A stretch of 64,000 bases of DNA from Undaria pinnatifida (taxonomy: Eukaryota > Sar > Phaeophyceae > Laminariales > Alariaceae): contig JABAKD010000023.1 of NCBI GenBank assembly GCA_012845835.1, forward strand, positions 17,724,751-17,788,750, read 5' to 3'. Position numbers and translations under genes: made by a program. Shown in pieces: positions 33,699-44,940 of the stretch (the stretch's first letter is position 1; the number at the start of each line of letters is the position of its first letter). The notes beneath the pieces are model-generated. The model saw only the letters and a list, made by a program, of their open reading frames with translations, did not search any database and was not told where the DNA came from.

Positions 33699-33967
33699 TG
33701 TTAAGATACGGCCTCGAAAGGCCTCTAATTATCCGAATTTGAGATCATTTGGATGGGTTTCGTATGATAAGGTTGACGTTTTATATTCGGGAAAGTTAGG
33801 AAATAGATCGGAGGCACGCGCCTCCGATCTCAGAAGCTATCCGGGGCTATGGTGGAATCGAATAAAGCTACGTCTCTACGAAGGAAAAGAAAGTGAGTAC
33901 TCTCCGAGGACCTGCTCAATTGGCAAACCTGCAGGGGGCACTCTGTGTCCCCTCCAATAACTTTACA
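33699..33967 (+). repeat. Left LTR
   Basis: 269 bp, TG...ACA. It contains the shared block ACGGCCTCGAAAGGCC and a perfect 11-bp-arm palindrome (arms AGATCGGAGGC / GCCTCCGATCT, loop ACGC) near 33809-33834. Nearly identical to the right LTR. Confidence 0.8.
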
Positions 33968-34779
33968 TGTGGCGTCGACGGCACGACAGCAGAGGTTCGC
34001 GCACCAACCGTAAAAAAAACGGGCAGCATCCGCCCCAAAAGAAGTGTAGCGGGAGGTAGCACAGTAGAGGGTTGTACATGTGCCAGTCGGCGGACAAGGT
34101 CGGTACAACGCTTGAAAAAAGTAGTTTCCCCACCGACCGCACTAAATGGGGACGGTCGCGCCTACACAGTAGTGCTGCTCGCTGCTGTGCCCATAAGTAC
34201 CGACAATACCAACCGCACAAAGATGAGCAGTAGAACCCCCCGAACAAGGTAGTTTCCCCCGACTGCACTAAAGGGGGACGATCGCGCCTACAGTAGTGCT
34301 GATTGCTGCAGTATCACTGCTGTGTGAACAGGTAACGGCAATTTCAACCGCACCAAGATGGGTAGTGTAGTACGAACACCAGCTGTAGAAAATATGTGTA
34401 CGCCCACAGTCGAAGAGAAAGGCTGTTTGCCCCCAAAGGTACCGCATCAAACGGGCTGATCCCCACTTGCACTATTACAGCTGAAAAGCGCAGTATCTTC
34501 GCGAAGTGTAGTAAACGCTCTGTAACGGGCAGTAGCTGTCCGAACATGCGCAGGGAATAAAAAAAAATTGCCAGCATAGACCCCAGCAGTATCGTGAAGG
34601 GCAGCATCTGTACCAACAGCAATAGAAAGGCAGCGTTTGCGCCTGCAGTATAGTGCTCAGCGTCTCCGCCAACTGTTAACCGCGTTGTAATGGACAGTAC
34701 CCGTCGTCGCAGCTGTAAAAACAAATTGCAGCATTTATCCTAGCAGCATTGGCAGCACGCGTACCGTGATATATTTTAT

Positions 34780-36205
34780 AAAAAATGAAAATACAATCCA
34801 GCTGTGAGATCGAAGATTTCGCCGAAACTCATCTTTGCAAGCTGTGTGTGATACTCCGATCGCGCGCATTACGAGTTGTGTGTCATTGAGGATATAGGTC
34901 GGCGACTCCCCTTACAACTACAGTGTAGTTATCAGTGTCAACAGGGTGATTTCAGTCAGTCTGTGCGCTGAAACTATAAAACCCGTTTCTGAGGGGGACA
35001 AAATCTGACAGCTGTGGAGGGAAATGTATCCTTTTATCGAGTGAATCTTGTAAGTCGAATAACCGGTGAGGGGGAGGGGCGGAGTTTTGAAGGACGTGGG
35101 GGCCTGGTTTTGATCGAAAGCGAGCGGGTTTGGAGGGGGGGGGGGGGGGGGGGGGGGGGGAGGGGGGGGGGATTTGTGCATGTAAGTTATAATCCTTTCA
35201 AGGGGATAAATCTACCGGTTTTGGCACCAGTTTATTATTGGGGGGGGGGGGGGGGGGGTTGGGGCGGGGGGGGGGCGTGTGGGGCAGCTCAATATGTGCG
35301 TGGAAACTATACATTATTTTGAGGGGATAAATGTGACGGTTTAGGAAATGATGCATCAGTTTATCATGTATATCCTGGGGTAAGTCGTACAGTCAGTGAG
35401 TAGAGAGAGGGTGGAGTGTTCGAGGGGGTGGGGTTGGGATGGGTTGGGGGGGGGGAAGGTGGGGGGTGGGGGCGGAGGGGGCGGGGGGGGGTGGGGGGGG
35501 AAAGGAAGGGTTTTAGGTGAGGGGTTTGTTATACGTGTGGTGCTAGGTCTAGGCGATGGTGTGGGTGATGGGGAAGAAGGGGGTGTTCGGGGCGGGGGGG
35601 GGGGGGGGGAAAGCAGCGGCATGGATGGCTCTCGAAAGATAATGAGGTGATATCCTGTGCGTGAAGTGTTCATTAATCTGGCGGATTTCGATATTTGGTG
35701 GGGCGTTTGAGTAAGGGAGAGCGAGAGGGGGGGGGCGGGGGGGGAAGGAGATTTTTAGCAGGTTTACGTCACAAATAATAATTAAATACACTTCAGCTGT
35801 GAGATCAAAGATATGTAGGGGCTTGATGTACGCGTGGTGCTAGGCCTAGGCGATCGTGCGGGTAGTTGGAAAAGAGGGGGCGTTGAAGGGGGGGGGGTTC
35901 GGGGGGAAAATAATTGAAAACTACGTCATGGATGGTCAGAAAGATAATGACGTGATATCAACTGCGTATAGGTGTTTATTACTCTGGCCGATTTCGATTG
36001 TGAGTGGGGCGTTTGGACAAACTAGGCGGAAGGGGGGGGGGATCGGGGGACGGGGGGGGGGGGGGGAAGGGTTGGTGTTTTTCAAGAACAAGAGGGGTCA
36101 GGGGAGGGGGAGGGGAGGGGGGCGGGGGCGGGGGGCGGGACATTTCAATATGTGCGCGGAAACTATAAATCCTCAAAGGGGACAAACCTGACGATTGAAA
36201 CAATA
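34780..36205 (+). repeat. G-run dispersed repeat, copy 2 (tandem subunits)
   Basis: 34797-35080 matches 22418-22705. It is followed by several subunits, each with a GAAACTATA, GGGGA.AAA.CTGACG and TATCCTG-like core and a long G-rich stretch (about 35130-35170, 35240-35275, 35440-35505, 35597-35610, 35728-35745, 36029-36066). Minus-strand proline-rich ORFs here are composition artefacts. Confidence 0.65.
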
Positions 36206-36379
36206 AGACACCCCTTTATATCGTCTGGCTTGTAATGTTCACTATTCTAGAAGGTTTGATGTTCGATGCAGCATGCAACCCAGTGTTTAAGTGTAGTAAA
36301 TAACGTGTTAAATCTTCATAAGTTGTTGTTGTATGATACATGGATCGAAAGCTAAAATATTTTATAGAATATTTGTAGT

Positions 36380-37030
36380 TACCATTATTTTCTGACATCG
36401 CTAATTATAAAAAAGAGATACGTATTATCAAATACAACAGGCGAGGTGATGTGGTCATGCACTGTTTGTCACCACCATCATACAGTTACCATTATTTTCT
36501 GACATCGCTAACTATACGAAAGAGATATGTACTGCCAAATACAGCATGCAAGGTGATGTATGTGGCCATGTACTGTCTCCGCCATTGAGCATTAGAGGGA
36601 GGGATGCGAAGCGTCAATTTTTAAGGAACGCTTGGTACACATGCGCTCAATTACGTTACCTCGTTAGTCATACTTGGTATACACGCGCTCAATTACGTTA
36701 CTTCGTTAGTCATACTTCGTTTGGCATAGGTTGGGAAGCGATCATGCAGACGGTATGTACGAAATACCCTACGTAATGGGTTGGTAAGGTTGTTTACCGC
36801 AATTTTAACACATCTGCCTGTGCTTCCTTTCCCAAAATATTTTTCTCTCAAATAAATGTACGATTTTGTAGCATTTATCCTAGTAGCTTTGTGGAACCCC
36901 GTAATTTTTTTTGCAGCATTTATCCTAGCAGCATCGTAGAACCTTGTATTTTTTTTTTGCAGCATTTATCCTAGCAGCATTGTGGAGCCCCGTAAAAAAA
37001 ATTGCAGCATTTATCCTAGCAGCATTGTGG
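36380..37030 (+). repeat. Three short tandem repeats
   Basis: (i) about 36375-36560: two units with ACCATTATTTTCTGACATCGCTAA-like starts. (ii) 36631-36718: two 43-bp units with GCGCTCAATTACGTTAC. (iii) about 36865-37030: four units with GCAGCATTTATCCTAGCAGCAT, also once at 34727-34755. No gene. Confidence 0.6.
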
Positions 37031-38580
37031 ATGGGCAGCACATGTATCGGCAGGAAGACGGTCTAACGCCCGGACAGCTGAAAAACAAAAGTCCGTACCC
37101 ACCCCGACCGCACTATAAAGGGACAGTTACGTTGACAGCAGTGCAGAGTGCCGCACTGTCGCAGCTGTGCCCACACAGAAAGTGGTATTAGTCCCCGCGT
37201 ACCCATGAATGGTGGAATATAGGGAGGGCATCGCACACGCCGACAGCCTTGCCCAAAAAAGCCAGCACAGAGTTTTAGCGTTCACTAAAATCAAGTTCCA
37301 GTCACGGGGGGGCCAGGACGAAAAAATAACTCTCGAATCGAACTTGCAAGGAGTACTCGCACAGCAGCGGAGGGTGTCAGAGCTGCGGGGCTGTAAATGT
37401 GGACGCTGGGGCAGTGAAGGGTCGGGCTATGTGGTGGATGGGCACGAGCAAAGTAGGCGGCTTGGCTGCTGTACAGTGATTTCTACAGCAGAGAATCCGG
37501 CGGTATATGGCATGCATTGGCAGCGAGCCCATTATGCTGCGCTGTAGTTGGTACCTCTGCAAACATTATGGCGATTGAAGCTACGTGACGCACAGTAGTG
37601 GAACGCTGTTGATCGAGAAAGATCGGAGAGGGGTCCGAGTTGCGTCAAATTAGTGGCTGTACTATTTTCAGCAGAAAGGGAGCAGCAGTTTGTCCGACGC
37701 GCAAGATGGTTCGACTTATGTATTAAAACCCATACGATAACGCGTCTACTGAAAAAAATCGCCAAACGAAACAGCCCAAACATTCCACGAGCACCGCCTG
37801 TTCCTTCCCAGGTAGGACCACAAGGAAGAAGCCCCGACATGAGCTCCTAGACAACGGTGCCCGTAGTCCAAGGGGGTCCCGCGAAGGGCGGTCTGGCTCC
37901 GACAGCAAAGGTGTATGCTGGTCGATGGGCTCTGTCAGCAAGCGAAGTCCCCGTCGAAGGTCGTTCAAAGGGTTGATTCCAGTATGCTTGTCCGTGGCGT
38001 GTCGTGCATATATGCCTCAGAGCCCAGAAGCGCGAAATAAGTACAAGTCGATGGCCGATCTTGGGGCTTGTGCTGGCAAATCGCAAGGAGGTGCTGTGCA
38101 ACATGCTGGCAGAGCGCGGGGCAAACAAGTCTGATGGGTGGGGCTTGGGCAGTTCCGCTGCGGAGTGGCTTATACTGCCAGCTGGCGGCGAACTGATGCG
38201 ACCAAAAGCCAGGACGAGGAGTGTGCTCCGAAGAGCAGTGTCGTCCGCACGACTCAGAAGGTGTCATCTGTGTGATGCGTGCCCAGCGACCAACAGGAGG
38301 GACCAAAATCCAAGACGAGGAGAGTGCTCCGCAGAGCAGTGTCGTCCGCACATACTTCGAAGGTGTCGTCCGTGTGGTGCGTGTCCGGCGACCAACAGGA
38401 GGGGCCCCTGTCATCTCACTGCTGTTGTAATCGCCGATGTAGGAGGAAAGGCGCTCCCTCCATTAAGAAGCCACCCGAGAAGGAACAGGGGTTGTGGGCT
38501 CGATGGAAAGCAAAAACGAAATCGCTACAAAAACAAATCGGAGAGATTGGAGGAACGCTGCCACAAAAGCATATCAAGCT
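37031..38580. other. Interior of LTR element, no confirmed gene; one tandem duplication
   Basis: Two copies of an approximately 112-bp unit (about 38213-38324 and 38325-38410) share GAGCAGTGTCGTCCGCAC and CGACCAACAGGAGG. ORFs on both strands cross them but have no recognisable domain. If the minus-strand LTR at 38594-38850 is a true 5' LTR, this stretch would be its leader and gag-side sequence. Confidence 0.35.
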
Positions 38581-38593
38581 CGTCGACGCCACA

Positions 38594-38850
38594 TGCAAAG
38601 TTACTGGGGGGGACACAGAGTGCCCCCTGCAGGTTTGCCAATGGAGCAGGTCCACGGAGAGTACTCACTTTCTTTTCCTTCATAAGAGACGTAGCTTTAT
38701 TTGATTCCACCAGAGCCCCGGATAGCTTCTGAGATTGGAGGCGCGTGCCTTCGACTTATTTCCCAACTTTCCCGAATATAAAACGTCAACCTTATCATAC
38801 GAAACCCATCCAAATGATCTCAAATTCGGATATCTAATCTTGTCACCATG
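38594..38850 (-). repeat. Inverted LTR fragment inside the element
   Basis: Reverse complement of the flanking LTRs with several differences and a short deletion near its start. Just outside (38581-38593) is the complement of TGTGGCGTCGACG, the same sequence that follows the left LTR, so this piece still has its primer-site side. It shows an inversion or a second, opposed insertion of the same family. Confidence 0.7.
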
Positions 38851-40239
38851 GCACCACGCGCACGTTGCGCATGCTGGAGCGTTTTCATTGGTGGATTGGC
38901 ATGAATGTATGCACCCGGTGGTGGCTTCGCCACTGCTTGAAGTGCCAAGCGCGGAAACCCCCACGGCTGACTGTCCGCTGGCCCATCATCACAATGCCTC
39001 TGCCGAAAGGTCCAGGTGTCGCCGTCAGTGTTGACTACTTCGGCCCCCTTCCGGTCACCCCACGAGACAACACGTTACATCCTGCTGTTCACCGATCGCT
39101 TCAGTCGTCGGGCCGACATGTTCCCCGTCACTGACGCTGAGTTCACCGCGGAGGGTACAGCCAATACCCTGGTCAACCAATACATCCCCTTGTGGGGGTG
39201 CCCGTGCACCACACTCTCGGACAACGGACTGCAGTCCTGCTCCAAGCTTTCACAAGCTGTATATCAGCTGTTGGGTGTGCACAAGCTTGCTACAAGCTCC
39301 TATCATCACAACTGTAACGGGGGCGTTGAGCGGGTAAATCACATTATGGCACAAATCTTGGCTATGGTCGTCAACGAGCTACAAGACGATTGGGACTTGC
39401 ATCTGCCCCACGTAGAATTCGCTTACAACAACTCCGTCAGCGCGGCGACGGGTCTGGCGCCCGACGAGGTCCACATGGGCAGACTCCCACGGCTCCCTCT
39501 AACGATTTTCGACCGCACTGGTGTCATGGGACACCACAGTCTGGTCCGTGACCACCTGGCTTATTGCGACTTGGCCACCGACCGGCAAAAGCGCGCGAAC
39601 GACATTGTCCGCCCACACCACGCCCTCACCGTTTCCCGTGTTAACCGCAGAAACTCCGTCCTCGCCGACGCGCTGCGTCCAGCACCTAACTTCACGGTGG
39701 GTGGTTGGGCATAGGCATACAATTCTGCCTCTACCATCCGCCAGGGTGTGAAGGCGAACACCGCCGCCAAGGTACCCAAGGCCGAACTCGCGCTTAACTG
39801 GACGGGCCCGTACAAGGTCCTGCCCGTCGGTCCCTGCTCCGCCGCCGAGACCCCGGACGGTTCGCCGCTTGGGAGCAATCTCCTCTATTTGGATCTCCCT
39901 TCCGACCTGCCCGGTTCGGACGCTCGTCGGCGTGTGGCCATCGAGCGCTGCAAACCCTGTGCCAACCCCCACGACAGCGGGGACCTACCGGCGGGGCTGA
40001 CGCAGTACGTGCTCAACAAATCTTCCAAAAAATCTCCGGCGTACCACGTCACTCAAGACGACGTTTCGACTCCCCTAGAACGACTGGAGGTGGAGCAGAT
40101 GACTGGTGATCAGTCGGTACGGGGGCGAGGTGGCGTCATCGCGGTGCTATACAAGACGCATTGGACGGGACTCTCCGAACCTTCCTGGGAGCGGGAAGAG
40201 GACCTCCACCTCTCCCGCTCCCACATCTTGCGTTATTGA
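38851..40239 (+). pseudogene. Ty3/gypsy integrase with chromodomain
   Basis: Integrase joins element cDNA to the host genome. Visible: C-terminal part of the HHCC zinc finger (HCLKC near 38933-38947), DDE core with first Asp in VSVDYFGPL (about 39023-39049), second in TLSDNGLQ (about 39212-39235) and Glu in NGGVERVNH (about 39318-39344), then a conserved GLAPDEVHMGR block. A chromodomain closes it (YKTHWTGLSEPSWERE, about 40150-40199), which usually directs insertion to marked chromatin. Damage: a frameshift near 39065 and a TAG at 39712-39714, so it is inactive. The upstream reverse transcriptase is missing. Confidence 0.85.
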
Positions 40240-40677
40240 GCCGGAACCCCGGATCAGCGCCGCCAAACCAACCGCCTCCACCGACGAATGCGGATCGGGG
40301 CGGCACAGCGCGAGCTCTCCCGCAACAACGGGGAACGTTTCCTAGCGCCGGGCTACGCCTGTATTCCCCGCGCCGATTGGCTCCGTCGCTACCACGACAC
40401 AGTACTTCCTAAGCGAGCCCACTTTTGGTACAAGGGAGACAATGGGTTATGGTGGCTTGGAAAAATCAGCGCGAGCACTACCGAGGACAATGTATACCTG
40501 GTCCGCTTTCTGGACGACCCGGGACCGACTAAACGTCCTCTTCCGTCGGCGCGCTACACGACTTCGACGGGAGCCGTACGAGGCTCTTGGTGCCTGCAAG
40601 TTCACATCGCCAGTGCGTTTCCTCGTGGAATCCAACGTAACGTAGATGAATCTCGAGGCGCGGTCGTCGCCAGTTGA
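40240..40677 (+). pseudogene. Extra domain after the integrase chromodomain
   Basis: In the same frame as the integrase, separated only by the TGA at 40237-40239, about 145 codons stay open. The part from about 40360 (WLRRYHDTVLP, HFWYKGDNGLWWLGKI, VYLVRFLDDPGP) looks like a small Tudor/chromo-like or SH3-like beta-barrel by its aromatic-rich pattern. I recall such a domain following the chromodomain in brown-algal gypsy elements. Its role is unknown. The TGA may be the real end of the integrase or a late stop. Confidence 0.5.
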
Positions 40678-41581
40678 CTTTCAAGCCGCCACCGCTCCTC
40701 GATAGTTCTTCATTTTTTTGGAGTTATGAGGTTTGAGTCTTTCGTCTTTGGGTTAACGTAGTGTCCTAAGAGTCTTCGTCGGGTTTTAGAGCGGTTCTTC
40801 CCATTATTTCTTTCTTTTTGTCCTGCCAAACCCCCTCCTCAGTGCCGGGCTAGGGTTCAAGCATAACGCCGCTATCTGAGGCGCAGGGCTGTCGCTTTTT
40901 CGTCATTGTTCGATTTCGCCCTGCCGACGCCCTCCTCAGCCCAGAGTCGCGGGGCGACGTGGGCGACCAGGGTACCCTGTTCGCGCGTAACGTGGTACAG
41001 GGCTATGTACGGGTCTGTGTGTCATCTTTCATCTTTTGTGCGTTATATTTGTTCTACTTTGTTTTTTCGTCTAAACACTTTCCCCCCTCGCGGGGCTGTA
41101 AGTGTTGCCACATTCCATCCAGGGTATTTGTCGTTTCCTCGTCTAAACCCCCGCCTTGACGAAGGCCCGCTGGAGGTTTTTCGCATAACTTCTCCCTTGT
41201 GTTAGCGCCTGTGTTCCCCTCCATATCGACGAGGGATCGCCTCGCCATAGTACCTTATCTGTGGTTGGTTTGCCGAAGAGCCTTTCCTGCCCCCTCCCGC
41301 CACACCGGCGACATGCGGCAGGTTCTAGAGCCTTTTCTGCCCCCCCCCGCCACACCGGCGGCACGCGGCAGGGTTTGGATGGGTGACTTTAGCCTTAATG
41401 TAGGGTCTGCGTTTCTTTCAACTGCTTTTCTTCGCGTGTTCCTGGCTCCATAGCCAGACGGTTACAGGTGTGGGAGTGGGTTTTGAGGAGCCGCATCTTC
41501 CACTCATGGTCTAGTTCGTAGAACCGGAGTTTCCCCGAATCTCCCATATTTCTGCATATGCGACTCATCAGGGTGGGCTAG
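40678..41581 (+). other. 3' untranslated part of the LTR element
   Basis: No ORF of interest. A short duplicated segment (CCGCCACACCGGCG.CA.GCGGCAGG) occurs at about 41297-41322 and 41347-41372. The stretch AGGGTGGGCTAG just before the right LTR may serve as polypurine tract. Confidence 0.4.
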
Positions 41582-41845
41582 TGCAAAAATACGGCCTCGA
41601 AAGGCCTCTAATTATCCGAATTTGAGACCATTTGGTTCCGTATGATAAGGTTGGCGTTTTATATTCGGGAAAGTTAGGAAATAGATCGGAGGCACGCGCC
41701 TCCGATCTCAGAAGCTATCCGGGGCTCTGGTGGAATCGAATAAAGCTACGTCTCTACCAAGGAAAAGAAAGTGAGTACTCTCCGAGGACCTGCTCAATTG
41801 GCAAACCTGCAGGAGACACTCTGTCCCCCCCAAAAAAGATTTACA
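41582..41845 (+). repeat. Right LTR
   Basis: 264 bp, begins TGCAAAAATACGGCC and ends TTTACA. Same internal palindrome as the left LTR (about 41682-41707). A few substitutions and small deletions separate the two LTRs. Confidence 0.8.
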
Positions 41846-42150
41846 CTACGTACTAGAGCAAAATATGTCACAGCAGCAGTGGTGTATCTACCAGTACTAT
41901 TTTTCTACAAACATATATAAATTTTTTCATGAGGATCATTTTTTTTTCATATGATCCCTGGATTCAACCAACGAAAACCAGGCTTATATATGCGGACAGT
42001 CTATCTACTAGAAGACCACAACGTCACATTGATATCTATTATTTTTTTCATGAGGATCAGTTTTTTCCCCCGACGACACCGGGATTCGAACCAACGAGAA
42101 GACCTTGAGGCTTATAGTACATACCCGTACTACTACACCAGGTTTGTACA
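41846..42150 (-). repeat. Array of tRNA-like units, right portion
   Basis: Remainder of the unit cut at 33698 (41846-41867), a unit at 41949-42027, and a diverged one at 42071-42150. The order matches 51221-51508, where no LTR element intervenes. Confidence 0.65.
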
Positions 42151-42189
42151 TACCATCAGGTACTACGCTGTTGGATCACAATGCACGCC

Positions 42190-42655
42190 CAGCTTAGATC
42201 AGTCCGGCTATATATAGCCCAGCAGCGCAGCGTAGCGCCGTGCGGAGCGGTGCCGTGCCCTTCGCTGCGGTGCTGTGTCGTGCTGCGCTGTGTGCTTTCT
42301 TTCGAACATAGAGCAGTACCGGGTATAATACGTGCTGTGTACTATTTTTCTTCTTTTTTATTTCTCTACATGTATTTGATCTTTCACGGCCCCCTGTTTT
42401 TCCCCCCACGCAAATTACCCCCGTACTGCCGATCAGAACGTAACACCGGTAACAAAAGCACACAGCACAGCTGAGCACAACAGGGCAATTTGCTCTGCAC
42501 AAGCAGCTCTTGGCATTATCAAATCGCTGTTCGCACCAGATCATCATGGGCCTCTTTCTTCCTGCCCCCTTTCCATGTTTTTAGTTGCATTCCTCCTTGC
42601 CTTGCGCGAGCGTAGCGGGCGGCGTCAGCCGCCCGCGGAGCGGAGCCCTTGTACC
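42190..42655 (+). repeat. R-family dispersed repeat (empty site for transposon B)
   Basis: Nearly identical to 51545-52015. It starts with GCGC/GTGC low complexity, includes GAACATAGAGCAGTACC, CGATCAGAACGTAACACCG, AGCACACAGCACAGCTGAGC and TTGGCATTATC, and ends with a hairpin-forming GGGCGGCGTCAGCCGCCC followed by GGAGCGGAGCCCTTGTAC. The AGCACACAGCACAG site is where transposon B sits in the copy at 46850-48330. Confidence 0.65.
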
Positions 42656-44940
42656 AACTACAGTTACCATGTACGCGTGAAAGCAAATTAAGATCATGTT
42701 TTTATAAATGGTCCTATTTCCGCTCTCTCATTATTTCGGTTTAATTTTAGTACGAAAGATTGTTTACAACAGTAGCTGTTGCACTAAATATTAATCTTCA
42801 CATGATACCTTTTATATTACTGAGTCATGTCATCATGCAAAATATTTTGGAGTGACACTAATCACTAAAAATATTTCAAGGACGTCAGCCGTAAGTTCGA
42901 CGAATTTCGGGTCAATACTCAGCTTTGCAAGCTACTGTACAGCATGGGAGTCCGTAAAAACATGAGACGCGTCATAAACATATTTTACGTGATTTTTCGA
43001 CACGAACATGACGTCTTATTGACAAACTGTTTTCACCAAGTTTCGGATTCTGCTGCAATAGACATATATGATCATCAGCGGACTACCCCGTGAGAGCGGA
43101 GGCACTTGAGATTGTCTTCGTTTCAGACCGGATTCCGCTCGGAATCCGTTCGGCGCCCTCGAGATTGCTTTCTCGCCCGCTCTTCTCGTGGGTCACGTTT
43201 CTCAGCCTCCGCCCCGCCTATTCCCCGCTCGCGCACGCTCGGGTCGCGAGCCGCAGCCGACCACGTCGACCCCGAACTGGGCGGATCTGGCGGAGATAGC
43301 GAGGCATTGAGGTCGCTTAGGAAGATATTTGTGGTGCTGTTGTTGCTCCGCGGAGACGACTCGGTTCTACAATCGCTGCTGGAAAAAAACTGCCGTGCTT
43401 GCTGTTGACTCGCAGGTCCCCGCCGCTTTGCCTTCTTAGGGTCCTGCTATCCTAGGCTCAGTTCGACCACCACAGCCTTGCCTTCTCGCCCCCTGCCTTC
43501 CCGATTGCGGTCCGCACGTCCATCAGGCTCCTGCAACGTCCTTCGTCGTTCGTGCGAAATAGGCGGATATTCCCTCTGTGGTATTCTACTTTCGTCTCCA
43601 GGATGTTGGAGCATGCAACGTCACCTGCTGAGATATATTATTGGTGTGAATCAGCCCCCTCGGAGCAATCAAGATCTCAACCAGAACCCTTTCGATTGTA
43701 CGAATCAGTTCGTTTGCAAAATTCAAGGGTAATGCGTTCGGAAGATAATCATTCGTATGGACAACACCCCTCAACTTTACGCTTGGAAGATTGAAGGTCA
43801 CAATCTCATTTAAAGATCTGGACAAAAACCCTGCTAAGGCACGGCTCATGCCAGGTCGGTTCTACTGACGGTAATTTTAAAATTTGTGGGTGGTGCAAGT
43901 CATTTCGAACTGAGCCCGTTTGGGTGGATCTTGCGGAGACGTCTCGATTCTGCTCGATGCTAGAGATATTGAGTTTTCGATCTTTTGGTTTTGTTTGTCG
44001 GGCCTCTGTCCGGCGAGTAGTATCTTGCAGGACTGTTTATGGGTCAATTCGTCCGAAGGTTCGGGAATCTTTACTAGTCAACTTCGCGTCTCAAAGACTT
44101 GAGGAATAAAACATGTACCAGGTATTTTTTGTCGTCGCGAGCTTCGATATATCTTCTCTTCGATATATATCTTGGTCTCACAAATACGACCGCTCTCTCT
44201 CGATCATCTCCCTTGACGGGATGTCTTCAGCAGTTTCCACCCCCTCCGCCTTGCCTCGTCGGGACACGAGTACAGGACTACATACCAAGCACAGCAGCCT
44301 TTGTACAGTTCCATACGACAACAAAAACTCGGCATAATAATCGGTTCTAGTAACGCAGGCGAATGAGTATCATTCGCATTGCTTATTTCCAGGCCCGATT
44401 TAGGCCCGACTTTTTAAAACGCGGATCTCGCCGTGGGTTCGTGGGCATTGGGCCGACAATGAATGGTAAATCGGCGCTCTCCGGCCGCGCGGACGCGTGC
44501 TCGTCGAGGCACGAGCGAAAGCGTATGGGTGTGGGTGAGCCGGTGTTTCTTTTCTTGCGGGATAACTATACTTGTCCGAGAAAATAAGGACCATTTAAAC
44601 TTCAACATAAAGACAGATCCCGGTAATATACTTCCGGACAGAGCGCGTGTCAACAGGAGGCCGGGCGTTAGAGGCCGGAAGAAGCAGAGTGTCGGGGTGA
44701 GTGTCACAAGGCATGGCTTACATCTCTCCGCGCGGGCGACGGGGCTCAAAGGGACATAGAGCGGGAAAGCTTGGAATATGACGCCGAGCGCGGCGAGGGC
44801 GAGGGTGGCATGCGTCGTGAGGGTAGCATGCGCCACCCAGTCTCGATACAGCAAGAAACCTTTACAAACAGAGTGGTACACATGGGTAGGGTTTAAGGAT
44901 ACAATATAACGTTCTTATTAGCGATGCACATTTTTTTCAC
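42656..44940. other. No gene recognised
   Basis: 42860-42955 is a fragment of the 30186-30475 repeat. 43090-44350 is of ordinary composition with short ORFs in several frames, none carrying a domain. 44414-44881 (minus) is a longer ORF of ordinary composition but no motif. This may be an old LTR element or a gene with introns; I cannot support either. Confidence 0.3.

Larger units (their letters stand above)
33699..41845 (+). mobile_element. Ty3/gypsy-type LTR element, rearranged
   Basis: 8147 bp bounded by direct LTRs (33699-33967 and 41582-41845) beginning TG and ending ACA. It is inserted into a tRNA-like unit: flanks CTAT (33695-33698) and CTAC (41846-41849) look like a 4-bp target duplication with one change. 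Sequence after the left LTR, TGGCGTCGACGGCACGAC (33970), may be the primer-binding site. The interior is scrambled: G-run repeats, tandem repeats, an inverted LTR copy (38594-38850), then integrase, chromodomain and extra domain in plus orientation. Reverse transcriptase is not found. Confidence 0.75.

Noticed and set aside
38004-38732. 242-codon ORF
   Set aside because: It crosses a tandem duplication and runs into an inverted LTR; other frames there are equally open and no domain is visible.
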